Shown here in pieces: positions 1 to 8,262 of a DNA stretch of 64,000 bases (the stretch's first letter is position 1; each line of letters begins with the position of its first letter). A model generated the notes under the pieces. The model was not told the DNA's origin, made no database searches, and saw nothing but the letters and a program-made list of their open reading frames with translations. The DNA lies in contig NZ_RZGS01000001.1 in the NCBI RefSeq assembly GCF_003989745.1, positions 1-64,000 on the forward strand, given 5' to 3'. Position numbers and translations under genes: made by a program. The DNA is from Legionella septentrionalis. Its GTDB lineage: Bacteria; Pseudomonadota; Gammaproteobacteria; Legionellales; Legionellaceae.

Positions 1-83
1 ACTTGTCTTAATGGCTTATTACTTTGCTCTAGAAATTCAATTGCTTTAACTTTGAACTCTTTTGTGTAGATACTTCTGACCAT
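1..83 (-). CDS. Transposase OrfA, N-terminal fragment (runs off window)
   Basis: The reading frame starts at an ATG on the minus strand preceded by AAGGAG at a six-base spacing. It reads MVRSIYTKEFKVKAIEFLEQ and stays open to the window edge, 27 codons in all. The opening, with basic residues followed by the helix KVKAIEFLEQ, is typical of the helix-turn-helix domain of IS3/IS911 OrfA proteins that bind the element ends. Only the N-terminus is visible, so subgroup and intactness cannot be judged. Confidence 0.6.
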   Translation of the reverse strand, partial: MVRSIYTKEFKVKAIEFLEQSNKPLRQ

Positions 84-148
84 TGCTACTCCTTGTTGAT
101 GAGATTATATCTCTTAAACAAGGTGTACGGCTAATCGAGGAGGGATCA
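1..148 (-). mobile_element. Edge of an IS3-type insertion sequence, cut by the window
   Basis: This is the upstream end of an insertion sequence whose body lies before base 1. The minus strand starts with TGATCCCTCCTCGATTAG at 148, resembling the TGATC terminus of the next element, and leads into a transposase OrfA start at 83. The exact end at 148 is inferred from the shared TGATC terminus. Confidence 0.6.
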
Positions 149-393
149 AACATCTAGGGTGATTATATCTATTTTTTCTTCTATTACAACAACCTAAAAG
201 CTTTGCTAATTATAATTTCTACTTAACGCCATACTATCGTGACATATTGGTTCTATTGAAAGTGAAGGCAGAATATCTCTATAAAAATTGCAGTTACACA
301 AATTATTTACAGGCTCGATTAAGTATGATTAGGAATCAAAAGCATCTTGCCCCCCATAATCAGTACATAAATTTGGCTCACTCAATATAATAT
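149..393. other. AT-rich spacer between two insertion sequences
   Basis: No gene is visible here. The stretch TACACAAATTATTTACAGGC around 295-314 resembles the terminal repeats of IS256/mutator-type elements, which often contain TTTACACAAA-like sequence. This suggests debris from another element, but no transposase remnant was found beside it. Confidence 0.3.
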
Positions 394-421
394 TGATCCT
401 CTCCCAAAAATTGATCCAGCC

Positions 422-1273
422 TTACCTAGAAAAACTGGCGCTTAACACCTTGTGTTTGAACTGATTTGGAGTCAAATTGTTCAATGAAGAATGAGGGCGG
501 AAATCATTGTAATCCTGCCGCCATTCTTCAATTTTGTTTTTAGCATCTTCAAGAGATAGAAACCAGTGGCTATTCAAACATTCATCCCGAAAACTGCCAT
601 TAAATGATTCAATGAACGCGTTGTCTGTTGGTTTTCCAGGCCTTGAGAAATCCAGAGTCACGTGATTCTGATAAGCCCATTTATCCAAACTCTTTGAAAT
701 AAATTCAGGACCATTGTCAATGCGTATGGATTTTGGCTGTTTGTTCTCAAGCACCCTAAGACCTTCAAGAACGCCGACAACTTCTTCGCCTCGGATGGCC
801 TTCCCTACATGAATGGCAAGGCATTCGCGACTAAAATTATCCACTATAGTTAATGCCCGTATTTTCTTGCCATTGAACAAGTTGTCAGCAACAAAATCCA
901 TGCTCCAGCATTCATTAAACGTAGAGGCCAGTTGCCGCTCTTCCCGGTGAGCACCTGTCACATGCCGGCGAGGGCGCTTCCTGCGAAGATTAAGGCCTTC
1001 TTCACAATAAATACGGTGAACTTTTTTATGGTTGACTACCCAGCCTTCTCGTTGCAGCAACACATGAATACGCTGATAGCCATAACGAACCCGTGTCTCA
1101 GCGATTTCCCTGATGCGGTGTCTTATAGCAGTATCTTCGCCACGGCAGGAGCGGTATTGGTATACGCTCCGGCTCATCATTAAAACTGCACAGCTCCTAC
1201 GGATACTTACTCGATACCCATCCTGAAGAAAAACTGCCAGTTCACGCTTCTTACGTGGCTTTAAAGCTTTTTT
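422..1273 (-). CDS. IS3-family transposase OrfB (DDE integrase part of OrfAB)
   Basis: This is the catalytic half of the IS transposase, an rve/DDE integrase-core protein. The acidic triad is visible as WSMDFVADN, IRIDNGPEF and FIESFNGSFRDECLN, and the N-terminal part carries the HTH_21-type segment YGYQRIHVLLQREG. The frame stays open upstream of the first internal ATG (1180) as far as the slippery site, so the start given is the frameshift point rather than an initiation codon. The protein is probably made only as a minus-one fusion with OrfA, although initiation at 1180 is possible. It acts on the element ends. Confidence 0.85.
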   Translation of the reverse strand, partial: KKALKPRKKRELAVFLQDGYRVSIRRSCAVLMMSRSVYQYRSCRGEDTAIRHRIREIAETRVRYGYQRIHVLLQREGWVVNHKKVHRIYCEEGLNLRRKRPRRHVTGAHREERQLASTFNECWSMDFVADNLFNGKKIRALTIVDNFSRECLAIHVGKAIRGEEVVGVLEGLRVLENKQPKSIRIDNGPEFISKSLDKWAYQNHVTLDFSRPGKPTDNAFIESFNGSFRDECLNSHWFLSLEDAKNKIEEWRQDYNDFRPHSSLNNLTPNQFKHKVLSASFSR

Positions 1274-1527
1274 GACAGAACATCCTGCAACATCTGTTTA
1301 TCCAGGCTTAAATCAGCAACCAGCTGTTTCAGCCGCTTGTTTTCATCTTCCAGCTGACGCAGCTTTCTAAGGTCCGAGGCACCAAGACCACCATATTTCT
1401 TCTTCCAGATATAAAACGTCGCTTCGCTGATTCCAAGCTTCCGACATACCTCCGAAACACTCGTTCCTAATTCAACCTGCTTTAGACCAAATAATATTTG
1501 TTCTTCTGTAAATTTACTGCGTTTCAT
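1261..1527 (-). CDS. IS3-family transposase OrfA (DNA-binding subunit)
   Basis: An 88-aa protein opening MKRSKFTEEQILFGLKQVEL, followed by the helix-turn-helix SVSEVCRKLGISEATFYIWK and a leucine-zipper-like helix (about residues 55-85). This is the standard IS3 OrfA layout: end recognition plus dimerisation. The last codons TCA AAA AAG CTT TAA include the A6G slippery heptamer where ribosomes can slip back one base into the orfB frame. OrfA alone usually acts as a regulator; the fusion is the transposase. Confidence 0.88.
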   Translation of the reverse strand: MKRSKFTEEQILFGLKQVELGTSVSEVCRKLGISEATFYIWKKKYGGLGASDLRKLRQLEDENKRLKQLVADLSLDKQMLQDVLSKKL

Positions 1528-1588
1528 TCCAAATACCCCCTTTTTATTTAATTCATATTTCGACAGTTCCTCTACTTTAAAGTGGAGC

Positions 1589-1629
1589 TATTTTTAGGGG
1601 GGAGATCACTATTTTTAGGGGGGAGATCA
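1589..1629. repeat. Tandem 20-bp duplication of the IS terminus
   Basis: TATTTTTAGGGGGGAGATCA occurs twice, at 1589-1608 and 1610-1629, separated by one C. Each copy ends in the GATCA that terminates the IS3 element on the minus strand, so the element has two stacked right ends. It could be a relic of insertion next to an existing copy or of end-to-end (circle-junction) transposition. Confidence 0.8.
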
Positions 1630-1630
1630 T

Positions 1631-2113
1631 TTAACTTATACTCTCTAAATCTCTTATTTCTTTAGCTTTAATAAATAAGGAATTACATTCATTCTCCATA
1701 ACTCCTTCAATTAAATTACAATTATAAAAATTAGGAGTTTTTGAAAAAATTTCTTTGGCTCTAACTTGAATTTGTCTACCAAACAAATTATGTAAAAATG
1801 GGATGGAAGTTCCATAAATTATTTTAGGAATCATTGACCAGTAAATAGCTGCAGCACACATGGGACAGGGCTCTGCGGTACTATAAATACTTAACTTAGT
1901 ACGATCATCACTAAAACCATCATTAAATAATATATTCAGAACAGATAATTCTCCGTGCATTAAAGGATGAACGTGTGAGTTATTCACAGATTTTACAAGA
2001 ATATCTCTATCATCATAAACTAGAATAGAAGCATATGGGGCCTTCGGGTTTAACGCTGCAACTTCTATAGTTTCTCTCATGAAGTTATATATATAATTAT
2101 TCATCAGTTTCAT
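1631..2113 (-). CDS. Zinc-dependent nucleobase deaminase (cytidine/guanine deaminase-like)
   Basis: A 160-aa CDA/TadA-fold deaminase with the zinc motifs H53-G-E55 and P-C83-P-M-C86, the glutamate acting as proton shuttle. It should hydrolytically remove an amino group from a purine or pyrimidine base. Length and motif spacing resemble guanine deaminase and TadA-like proteins, but the substrate cannot be read from sequence. The start overlaps the end of the upstream transporter gene (ATG at 2113 or the in-frame ATG at 2104, which overlaps the stop), so the two are translationally coupled. It is the last gene of a four-gene minus-strand operon. Pairing with a VUT-type transporter suggests salvage of an imported base. 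Base composition is much more AT-rich than the core genes further right. Confidence 0.75.
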   Translation of the reverse strand: MKLMNNYIYNFMRETIEVAALNPKAPYASILVYDDRDILVKSVNNSHVHPLMHGELSVLNILFNDGFSDDRTKLSIYSTAEPCPMCAAAIYWSMIPKIIYGTSIPFLHNLFGRQIQVRAKEIFSKTPNFYNCNLIEGVMENECNSLFIKAKEIRDLESIS

Positions 2114-3524
2114 TTCGATAGCTCACATAATTTTCATAGAATTTATTGGCACCCATTTTATAGTTAGTATTAATTCGAAATGGATTTAAGTTATTAAGTT
2201 CATCGTAAATATCTACCTTTTCTTTTACTTTAAGTAAATAAATTAATAAAATTGACACCGGTGCCAATAGAAATTCATAAGAAATTTTATAAATATCTTC
2301 AAAAATAATGATGCTAGTAAGTTTTTCATTTGGTACTATGCCGTAAAATGCCACTAAAGAAAAAAAACTTACATCGATGATAATGCCAAAGGCGGTAGAA
2401 GTTGCAATTCTTGCCCATACAGTTGTAAGGAACTCTTTTTTTAGGGAAATCCCACGTTTTCTTTGTCTCCATTTAATTATGGATATAGCGGTAGAATTAA
2501 TGGTCATCCCTAGAAAAAAAGCAATGGCTGAGGCTATAAACATCCTGGTCTGATTGTGTAAAATTAATTGAAACTCTCCTTTATCATTCAGAGCAAGTAG
2601 ATTAGTTATCCAAATAAAAAAAATAAATAGTAAGTTACAAAAAATAACAAATAAAATCATTTGCTTCGTTCGTTCAATTCCATAAACATCAGTCATCATA
2701 TCCGCCGTGAGATAGACTAAAGAAAAGACAACTCCCCCAACATTTATGGTTAAGAAACCAATTGAAATAAATTTAGCTGATACAGTTTTTGACGTAATAA
2801 AAAAAACTATGCTGAAACAAAAAAGTATGTGATGAAATTTGAACATTTCCTCATAAGAATTTATATTTTTCGGCAATTGAAATTTAAACAATTGTTTTTG
2901 CGTTTCTTGAGCATAAGTAACATGTTCTATCCGTAAAATGATAATTAGCAGTTTATTTAAAAAAATATTTAGGAAATAAAAAATTAATATTGATACTAAA
3001 ATCTGTGATGAATTAACGTTTGATTTCGAATTTAACCAAAATAAATTTAAAAATGTAAAGATAATTAGAGCCATCAAAAAAATATAGCGCTCAAATTCTT
3101 TATTCGCTTTAGCAAAAAGCTTTATTAGAAATAAAGCGCAAATCCACAAAAAAAATGCGCTTTTTAAAAGATATGAGAAATCTCTATAAAGCACTTGTGC
3201 ATAAATCTCTTGCATCTTCCAAAAAGATGAAGAAGGTAAGCAAATTGCAAGTCTCAGGAATAAAATGTAAATTGTATGGAATAGAATTACTAAATATACG
3301 GCATGCCTTAGATATGCAAAGCCGTATACTGTGTAAATTAATTGAAAAATAAAAAATACAACAGGCCACCACAATAGCTCAGAAGTTGTTAATATACCTC
3401 CCACTTTTATTAGTTGAGTCTCAGCTGGTAATGTAACTAAGCTAAAAAAAACAGCAAAACCAAGTAATGTATGGAATACTTTAAACTGAAGGGGTATTTT
3501 TGACTTGCTGCGAGGGTTACTCAT
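2097..3524 (-). CDS. Duplicated VUT/YhhQ-type membrane transporter
   Basis: A 475-aa very hydrophobic protein with at least ten predicted membrane spans. The second half carries the signature SAKFISIGFLTINVGG followed by VYLTADMMTDVYG, which matches the VUT/YhhQ (queuosine precursor transporter) pattern of a membrane Asp plus TD/EVYG. The first half has a weaker copy (VTLPAETQLIKVGGILTTSE then QLIYTVYG), so the protein looks like two fused VUT units, twice the normal length of about 220 aa. Known family members import 7-deazapurines or related bases. The gene overlaps both its upstream and downstream neighbours by a few bases. Substrate is inferred, not shown. Confidence 0.65.
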   Translation of the reverse strand: MSNPRSKSKIPLQFKVFHTLLGFAVFFSLVTLPAETQLIKVGGILTTSELLWWPVVFFIFQLIYTVYGFAYLRHAVYLVILFHTIYILFLRLAICLPSSSFWKMQEIYAQVLYRDFSYLLKSAFFLWICALFLIKLFAKANKEFERYIFLMALIIFTFLNLFWLNSKSNVNSSQILVSILIFYFLNIFLNKLLIIILRIEHVTYAQETQKQLFKFQLPKNINSYEEMFKFHHILFCFSIVFFITSKTVSAKFISIGFLTINVGGVVFSLVYLTADMMTDVYGIERTKQMILFVIFCNLLFIFFIWITNLLALNDKGEFQLILHNQTRMFIASAIAFFLGMTINSTAISIIKWRQRKRGISLKKEFLTTVWARIATSTAFGIIIDVSFFSLVAFYGIVPNEKLTSIIIFEDIYKISYEFLLAPVSILLIYLLKVKEKVDIYDELNNLNPFRINTNYKMGANKFYENYVSYRNETDE

Positions 3525-3873
3525 CTATAAAAATGCGTTTTATACCAGTAATACATTTCTTACCAAAATCAGACTTCCTTTTTTGGAAATTAAGTTTTTC
3601 ACAATGAGCACCATATTGTTCCCCTATATTAAATACAATACGTGGATCAATCAGATAAATCATTTCCGATTTAACAAATTTAGCTACAGTCATTTCTTGA
3701 TTAATGCGTTTATTAGCTAGATGAAAAGCTACAGATAACTCATTGGTTACAGGACAAGTAAAAATTTTATCAATTCTAATGAGGTAAGGTTCCCTAATTT
3801 GTCCAGAAAAACGCAATATTATTTCTTTATAAATAAAGCTTAAATACTGGCTTCCTAAGCTCCATTTTTTCAT
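3517..3873 (-). CDS. Unrecognised 118-aa protein in the transporter-deaminase operon
   Basis: I do not recognise a family. The protein is soluble and basic, opens MKKWSLGSQYLSFIYKEI and includes a central predicted beta-rich segment (IRIDKIFTCPVTNELSVAFH). The start at 3873 is chosen because AGGA lies about eight bases upstream; the alternative ATG at 3882 is too close to that site. It overlaps the transporter start by eight bases and follows the regulator by about 20 bases, so it should be co-expressed with both. A role in handling the transported substrate is a guess based only on position. Confidence 0.6.
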   Translation of the reverse strand: MKKWSLGSQYLSFIYKEIILRFSGQIREPYLIRIDKIFTCPVTNELSVAFHLANKRINQEMTVAKFVKSEMIYLIDPRIVFNIGEQYGAHCEKLNFQKRKSDFGKKCITGIKRIFIDE

Positions 3874-3893
3874 ATGCCACATCCTGCTTGATA

Positions 3894-4541
3894 TTATTTT
3901 TTCGAACGTAATTTCTGGTGTATCTCAAGAATTACACCGGCAATAGTATATAAAGACTTATCATAGATTTCTATAGAAAACTGGGGGTTAATAGGGTAGA
4001 AAAATATCTTATTACCATCTTCTACATACCTCCTAATAAAATAATGAGCCGAGGTATTTTTTTTTACCACAATATAGGAACGATCATCAGGAGCAATATC
4101 TTGATTTATAATTAATAAAGAATCCTGTGGGAATGTTGGTTCATATATATCTGTATCAATAGAAAGCGCATAGCATACTCCCTCAACATCACCACCTGCC
4201 CAACGATACCAATCATTGTAAATTTTTTGGTACCCTGATTTATTTATCTGAAAAACAGGTAGCATCTTTCCTTCATCTTGCACCTGTTTTATATCAGAGC
4301 TAAGTGGTTCTATTCCTAACAATTGTCCAATAGTAATTTCAAAGTAATTTGCAATTTGTAACAATGTACTAGCTTTTGGGTCTGTAACATCTCCATTTAA
4401 AATTCTAGTGATTTTATTTGTGGGAATGCCTAATTCGCGCGCAAGCGCAGCTGGCGTAAGCTTTTTATCATACTTAAGGAGTTTGTCTAAGGTTTGAGCT
4501 AATAACAAATGGCTCGATATAGTTAAATTTTTTATTAACAT
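3894..4541 (-). CDS. CI/C2-like repressor: XRE HTH plus S24-type domain lacking catalytic residues
   Basis: A 215-aa regulator. Residues about 30-75 form a Cro/CI helix-turn-helix (LTPAALARELGIPTNKITRI). Residues about 95-205 match the S24/LexA C-terminal fold. The self-cleavage dyad is absent: the usual DSMEPTF is DIYEPTF (Ser to Ile at 132), and the expected Lys in VKR is Arg (IRR, 170). It should therefore dimerise and bind DNA but not be inactivated by RecA-stimulated autocleavage. Three palindromic operators sit directly upstream of its start, so it probably represses its own operon. Whatever releases it must act differently from classic SOS induction; the transported molecule is an obvious but unproven candidate. 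Confidence 0.8.
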   Translation of the reverse strand: MLIKNLTISSHLLLAQTLDKLLKYDKKLTPAALARELGIPTNKITRILNGDVTDPKASTLLQIANYFEITIGQLLGIEPLSSDIKQVQDEGKMLPVFQINKSGYQKIYNDWYRWAGGDVEGVCYALSIDTDIYEPTFPQDSLLIINQDIAPDDRSYIVVKKNTSAHYFIRRYVEDGNKIFFYPINPQFSIEIYDKSLYTIAGVILEIHQKLRSKK

Positions 4542-4554
4542 AAGCTTGACTTAG

Positions 4555-4605
4555 TTACATCAATGTAATAGCTTTACATTGATGTAATTAATTACGTTGA
4601 TGTAA
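4555..4605. promoter_or_regulatory. Array of three 14-bp palindromic operators
   Basis: TTACATCAATGTAA (4555-4568), TTACATTGATGTAA (4574-4587) and TTACGTTGATGTAA (4592-4605) are near-perfect dyads sharing the half-site TTACAT, spaced 18-19 bp start to start. They begin 14 bases upstream of the CI-like regulator ATG. The layout resembles the triple operators of phage repressors, with sites on almost the same helix face pair by pair. They are very likely the binding sites of the adjacent regulator. Confidence 0.85.
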
Positions 4606-4727
4606 ATATTAGCATATATTTTGTAACAAACGCTCTTAATATTTGTATACAATTGCTCCCAAGAACAGGAAGTGGGATTGACCATAGCAGTCCAACCAGC
4701 ATTGGCTCCCACCTTGTGACATGTAAT

Positions 4728-4750
4728 TATGGCGGTAAATTACCGCCATA
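4728..4750. repeat. Perfect 11-bp-arm palindrome in the 4606-4878 intergenic region
   Basis: TATGGCGGTAA, one central A, then TTACCGCCATA. Weaker matching continues outward (CATGT on the left, ACATG on the right), making an imperfect inverted repeat of about 39 bp. No gene lies in 4606-4878. The GC-rich core in AT-rich DNA suggests a recombination end, a protein site or a hairpin from a lost mobile element; which of these cannot be decided here. Confidence 0.6.
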
Positions 4751-4855
4751 GTTCACATGAAGATCCTGAATTTGCTCATTACTTGTTACTATTGTCCTAT
4801 CACAATAGCGCGAAGCATTAATAATATCATTAAGTAGCCTTCCTATGCGAAATAC

Positions 4856-4876
4856 AAGTCCCATGCAATGGGACTT
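4856..4876 (-). terminator. Hairpin just after the TIM-barrel gene
   Basis: AAGTCCCAT, loop GCA, ATGGGACTT: nine perfect base pairs directly beyond the stop of the gene ending at 4879. The T-tract on the minus strand is weak (GTATTTCGC), so it may be an inefficient terminator or a 3-prime stabilising hairpin. Confidence 0.45.
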
Positions 4877-4878
4877 AA

Positions 4879-5958
4879 CTAAATTTCATTCCCAGCAGTC
4901 TCCTCCATATAACAAGATAATTTCGGCCCTAGAAAACTAATAATGCCGCTTATATCAGTATTCCTGGCTGCTTTGATTTGTTTATGTACAGCCTGAATCT
5001 GTTCTTCAAGATTAGAGGAAGTATCAAAGGAAAATCCTGCTGTTGGCATAAACAATACTTCATGATCGGTTGAAAGATACGCGTTAAGCCTTGCTGCAAG
5101 CTCTGCCAATCTTTTCTGTGCTAAATTATAATCCCAATCAATAATCGTGACATGTTTAGGGATATAGCTGCACATCAACACGATGTTTTCTTCAAAAAGC
5201 CAAGGGATGGTGAATGTATAAAGTTTGCTATCCGGGAGAAGCTTAAAAATTATTTCTTTTTGAAATTGTAGATAGGAAGTAATAAAAAACCTGCGCAGTT
5301 CATTTTGTGAGGCAAACTCTATCGATTTTCCATGTAGCGTTAACAACGCATTGCCACAAAATCTGCATTGGCAACCGAATAAAGATTCAGGTGGATGAAT
5401 AGCTACCCCTGAAAAAAATCTACCATACTTTTTAAGAATTTCCGAAATGATACCTACAGCATAACGCCGAGCTTTCGGCTTGTTATGGCATACGACCCCA
5501 TAGCCCAGCTGCGCTTGCCCCATGACTTTTTTTATTTTTCCTTTCCTTAAATGTTCGGGAAATGAAATGAGCGCGCTTTCCAAGTTTTCATCAACGTAGT
5601 TAGTTACAATTTTTACATTTGGGTTTAATTCAGAAAATTTTCCGGCATGGCCAGTCGTGGTGATGACTGCAACCAATTGAATGTTTTTTGACCTGATATA
5701 TGAAAATAATTTTGGGAAAAACTCATCTTTTACATTGGGATGTCCTGAATCACTTAACTCCGGGTATGCTTGAGATTTATAAGGAAGGGAGTGGCCATTT
5801 AAATAAATCATGAGAAGGTTTATATTTTTGTCTGCCAAGTCATCAACGAATTGCTTCCATTGCTTAAAGTCCCAATTAGCTGTCCACTCAGGCTCCCTAT
5901 TGCCTGCCAAATTATGGTAATCACCATTTCCTGCAAAAATATAATACCCTGTGATCAT
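4879..5958 (-). CDS. Putative TIM-barrel glycoside hydrolase-like protein
   Basis: A 359-aa protein without signal peptide. Alternating strand and helix segments (NINLLMIYLNGHS, NIQLVAVITTTGHAG, FFSGVAIHPPESLFGC, VTIIDWDYN) look like a beta/alpha barrel of the kind found in GH20/GH67-related sugar hydrolases. Acidic residues at strand ends (HPPES and IDWDY) could be catalytic. A cysteine cluster, CQCRFCGN at about residues 195-205, could bind a metal, as in some poorly characterised barrels with this CxCxxC pattern. The family call is tentative and the substrate unknown. It is a single gene, transcribed away from the divergent tkt operon, and sits at the boundary between AT-rich accessory DNA and the core. 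Confidence 0.45.
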   Translation of the reverse strand: MITGYYIFAGNGDYHNLAGNREPEWTANWDFKQWKQFVDDLADKNINLLMIYLNGHSLPYKSQAYPELSDSGHPNVKDEFFPKLFSYIRSKNIQLVAVITTTGHAGKFSELNPNVKIVTNYVDENLESALISFPEHLRKGKIKKVMGQAQLGYGVVCHNKPKARRYAVGIISEILKKYGRFFSGVAIHPPESLFGCQCRFCGNALLTLHGKSIEFASQNELRRFFITSYLQFQKEIIFKLLPDSKLYTFTIPWLFEENIVLMCSYIPKHVTIIDWDYNLAQKRLAELAARLNAYLSTDHEVLFMPTAGFSFDTSSNLEEQIQAVHKQIKAARNTDISGIISFLGPKLSCYMEETAGNEI

Positions 5959-6192
5959 CAGCGGCTCTTACAATTACTCAAACCTTTAAAAACCGGGATG
6001 ATAACATCCGCAAGTGCGGCTTTAACAATCCAGACTCCTTATTTTTATAAATCCCTTTTTATCAAATAGATTGCATTGCATCCGCCAATAAATACCAACA
6101 CCTTCACTGGCGGATAGCCTGCACGGGATAAACTTGCCGAATGCGTTCTTCTGAGCGACAATAGTGCCCCCGTTGCTAGCAAAAGAAAGCGT

Positions 6193-8184
6193 ATGAGTTC
6201 ACTCAAACAATTGGCCCTTGCCATTCGTTTCTTAAGCATAGATGCTGTGGAAGCTGCTCAATCCGGGCATCCTGGCATGCCGTTGGGCATGGCTGACATC
6301 GCCACTGTCTTGTGGAAAAAATTCCTGAAATTTAATCCGGAAAACCCGCACTGGTTTGACCGCGATCGGTTTGTCTTATCAAACGGGCACGGTTCGATGC
6401 TGCTTTATGCCCTTCTGCATTTGACCGGCTATAAATTAAGCATGGAAGAATTAAAACGCTTCCGCCAACTGAATTCGAAAACACCGGGGCATCCTGAATG
6501 CACTCATACGCCTGGGGTTGAAACCACGACCGGGCCATTGGGGCAAGGCCTTGCCAATGCCGTAGGCATGGCGGTTGCAGAAAAAATATTGGCAGCGCAA
6601 TTTAATAAACAGGGTTTGCAGCTGGTCAACCATTATACTTATGCATTCGCAGGCGATGGCTGCATGATGGAAGGTATTTCCCATGAAGCATGCTCGCTGG
6701 CAGGAACATTAGGGCTTGGGAAACTGGTTGTCTTTTACGATGACAATCAAATTTCCATTGATGGCTGCGTGGATCGCTGGTTTACCGATGATACTGCCAT
6801 GCGCTTCCGCGCTTATAACTGGCACGTGGTAGAAGCGGTAGACGGCCATGACCCAGTACAGATCGAACAAGCCATCGACGCCGCCAGGAAAGAAACAGCT
6901 AAGCCTTCATTAATCATTTGCAAAACCATTATCGGCCATGGTTCAGCGCTCGCTGGCAGTGAAAAATGCCATGGCGCGCCTTTAGGGGCTGGCGATATCA
7001 ATGCCATGCGCCAGCAATTGCAATGGCCGCATACACCATTCCATATCCCTGAGGAAATTTATAAAGCCTGGAACCATGTAGCAGAAGGCAAACAGGCGGA
7101 ACAAACCTGGCTTGAGCTGTGCCAGACGTATCAGCAGCAGTTCCCTGCGGATTATTATGAATTTTTACGGCGCATCAATGGCGATCTGCCTGATAACTGG
7201 CCGCTTGCCGCGCAAGCATTCATCGAGCAATGTACCCATAATGAAAAAGCAGTGGCCACGCGCAAGGCTTCGCAGCAATGCATTGAAGAATTTGCTGCCT
7301 TGCTGCCGGAATTAGTGGGCGGCTCTGCCGATTTGACCAGTTCCAATAATACGGATTGGTCAGGCAGTAAAGCCATTACCCATGAAGATTTTAACGGCAA
7401 TTACATTTATTATGGCGTCCGTGAGTTTGCCATGTCGGCCATCATGAATGGCCTCGCCCTGCATGGCGGTTTTATTCCCTATGGCGGCACCTTTTTAGTC
7501 TTTTCAGATTACGCACGCAATGCCGTGCGCCTGAGCGCCCTGATGAAGCAACGGGTCATTTACGTATACACCCATGATTCCATCGGCCTTGGAGAAGACG
7601 GGCCTACGCACCAGCCGGTTGAACATGCAGCCATGCTGCGCATGACGCCCAACATTAATGTATGGCGCCCTGCCGATTTGGTCGAAACCGCAGTCGCCTG
7701 GCAACAGGCTATTGAACGCCACCATGGCCCCACTTGCTTGCTGTTATCGCGGCAAAACTTGCCGGTACTTAAGCATGTCGGGGCGCTGGAAAATATACAC
7801 AAAGGCGGGTATATCCTTAAAGAAAGTGGTAAAACCACGGATGCAATCCTCATCGCCACAGGCTCAGAAGTGCAATTGGCGCTTGCCACGGCCGAACTTG
7901 CCGCACAAGAAGGCTTGCAGGTAAGGGTTGTTTCCATGCCCTGTGCGGAACGCTTTTTGGAGCAGGACAAAGCGTATCAAGAGCATGTCCTGCCGCCTGC
8001 GGTACGCAAACGAGTGGCAATTGAAGCCGCCGCCACAGCTTACTGGTACCGCTTTACCGGGTTGGATGGCGCGGTGATTGGCCTTGATTCTTTTGGCACT
8101 TCGGCACCTGCCGCCGATGCCTATCGCGAATTGGGCATCACCGTTGAGAAAACCCTGGCTGCGCTGCGTGCCTTGTTTAAATAA
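6193..8184 (+). CDS. tkt: Transketolase
   Basis: A 663-aa thiamine diphosphate enzyme that moves two-carbon units between sugar phosphates in the non-oxidative pentose phosphate pathway. Visible motifs are the substrate loop [18 protein letters not shown] near the N-terminus, [18 protein letters not shown], the ThDP-binding [18 protein letters not shown] with downstream N, and the pyrimidine-domain segment around [19 protein letters not shown]. Length is normal for bacterial TktA. It is the first gene of tkt-gap-pgk-pyk, the same order known from Coxiella and Legionella. The ribosome site is weak (AAAGAAAG). An isomerase partner, rpiA, is encoded at 57,102. Confidence 0.97.
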   Translation: MSSLKQLALAIRFLSIDAVEAAQSGHPGMPLGMADIATVLWKKFLKFNPENPHWFDRDRFVLSNGHGSMLLYALLHLTGYKLSMEELKRFRQLNSKTPGHPECTHTPGVETTTGPLGQGLANAVGMAVAEKILAAQFNKQGLQLVNHYTYAFAGDGCMMEGISHEACSLAGTLGLGKLVVFYDDNQISIDGCVDRWFTDDTAMRFRAYNWHVVEAVDGHDPVQIEQAIDAARKETAKPSLIICKTIIGHGSALAGSEKCHGAPLGAGDINAMRQQLQWPHTPFHIPEEIYKAWNHVAEGKQAEQTWLELCQTYQQQFPADYYEFLRRINGDLPDNWPLAAQAFIEQCTHNEKAVATRKASQQCIEEFAALLPELVGGSADLTSSNNTDWSGSKAITHEDFNGNYIYYGVREFAMSAIMNGLALHGGFIPYGGTFLVFSDYARNAVRLSALMKQRVIYVYTHDSIGLGEDGPTHQPVEHAAMLRMTPNINVWRPADLVETAVAWQQAIERHHGPTCLLLSRQNLPVLKHVGALENIHKGGYILKESGKTTDAILIATGSEVQLALATAELAAQEGLQVRVVSMPCAERFLEQDKAYQEHVLPPAVRKRVAIEAAATAYWYRFTGLDGAVIGLDSFGTSAPAADAYRELGITVEKTLAALRALFK

Positions 8185-8262
8185 TGTTGCTTGCAGTTTT
8201 AATAAAGCCCGCAAGTATTAATTCGAGGGTATATCTGCAATACCCACCATTCGGAGAAGTAT

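Larger units (their letters stand above)
394..1629 (-). mobile_element. IS3-family insertion sequence, about 1.24 kb
   Basis: The element contains overlapping orfA and orfB on the minus strand, joined by an A AAA AAG slippery heptamer (1273-1267), the usual way IS3 elements make the fused OrfAB transposase. The ends are imperfect inverted repeats: TGATCCTCTCCCAAAAAT from 394 and, on the minus strand, TGATCTCCCCCCTAAAAAT from 1629. The size fits the family. No clear target duplication was found. The right terminus is duplicated in tandem (see repeat at 1589-1629). The reading frames look intact, so the element may be active. Confidence 0.85.
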
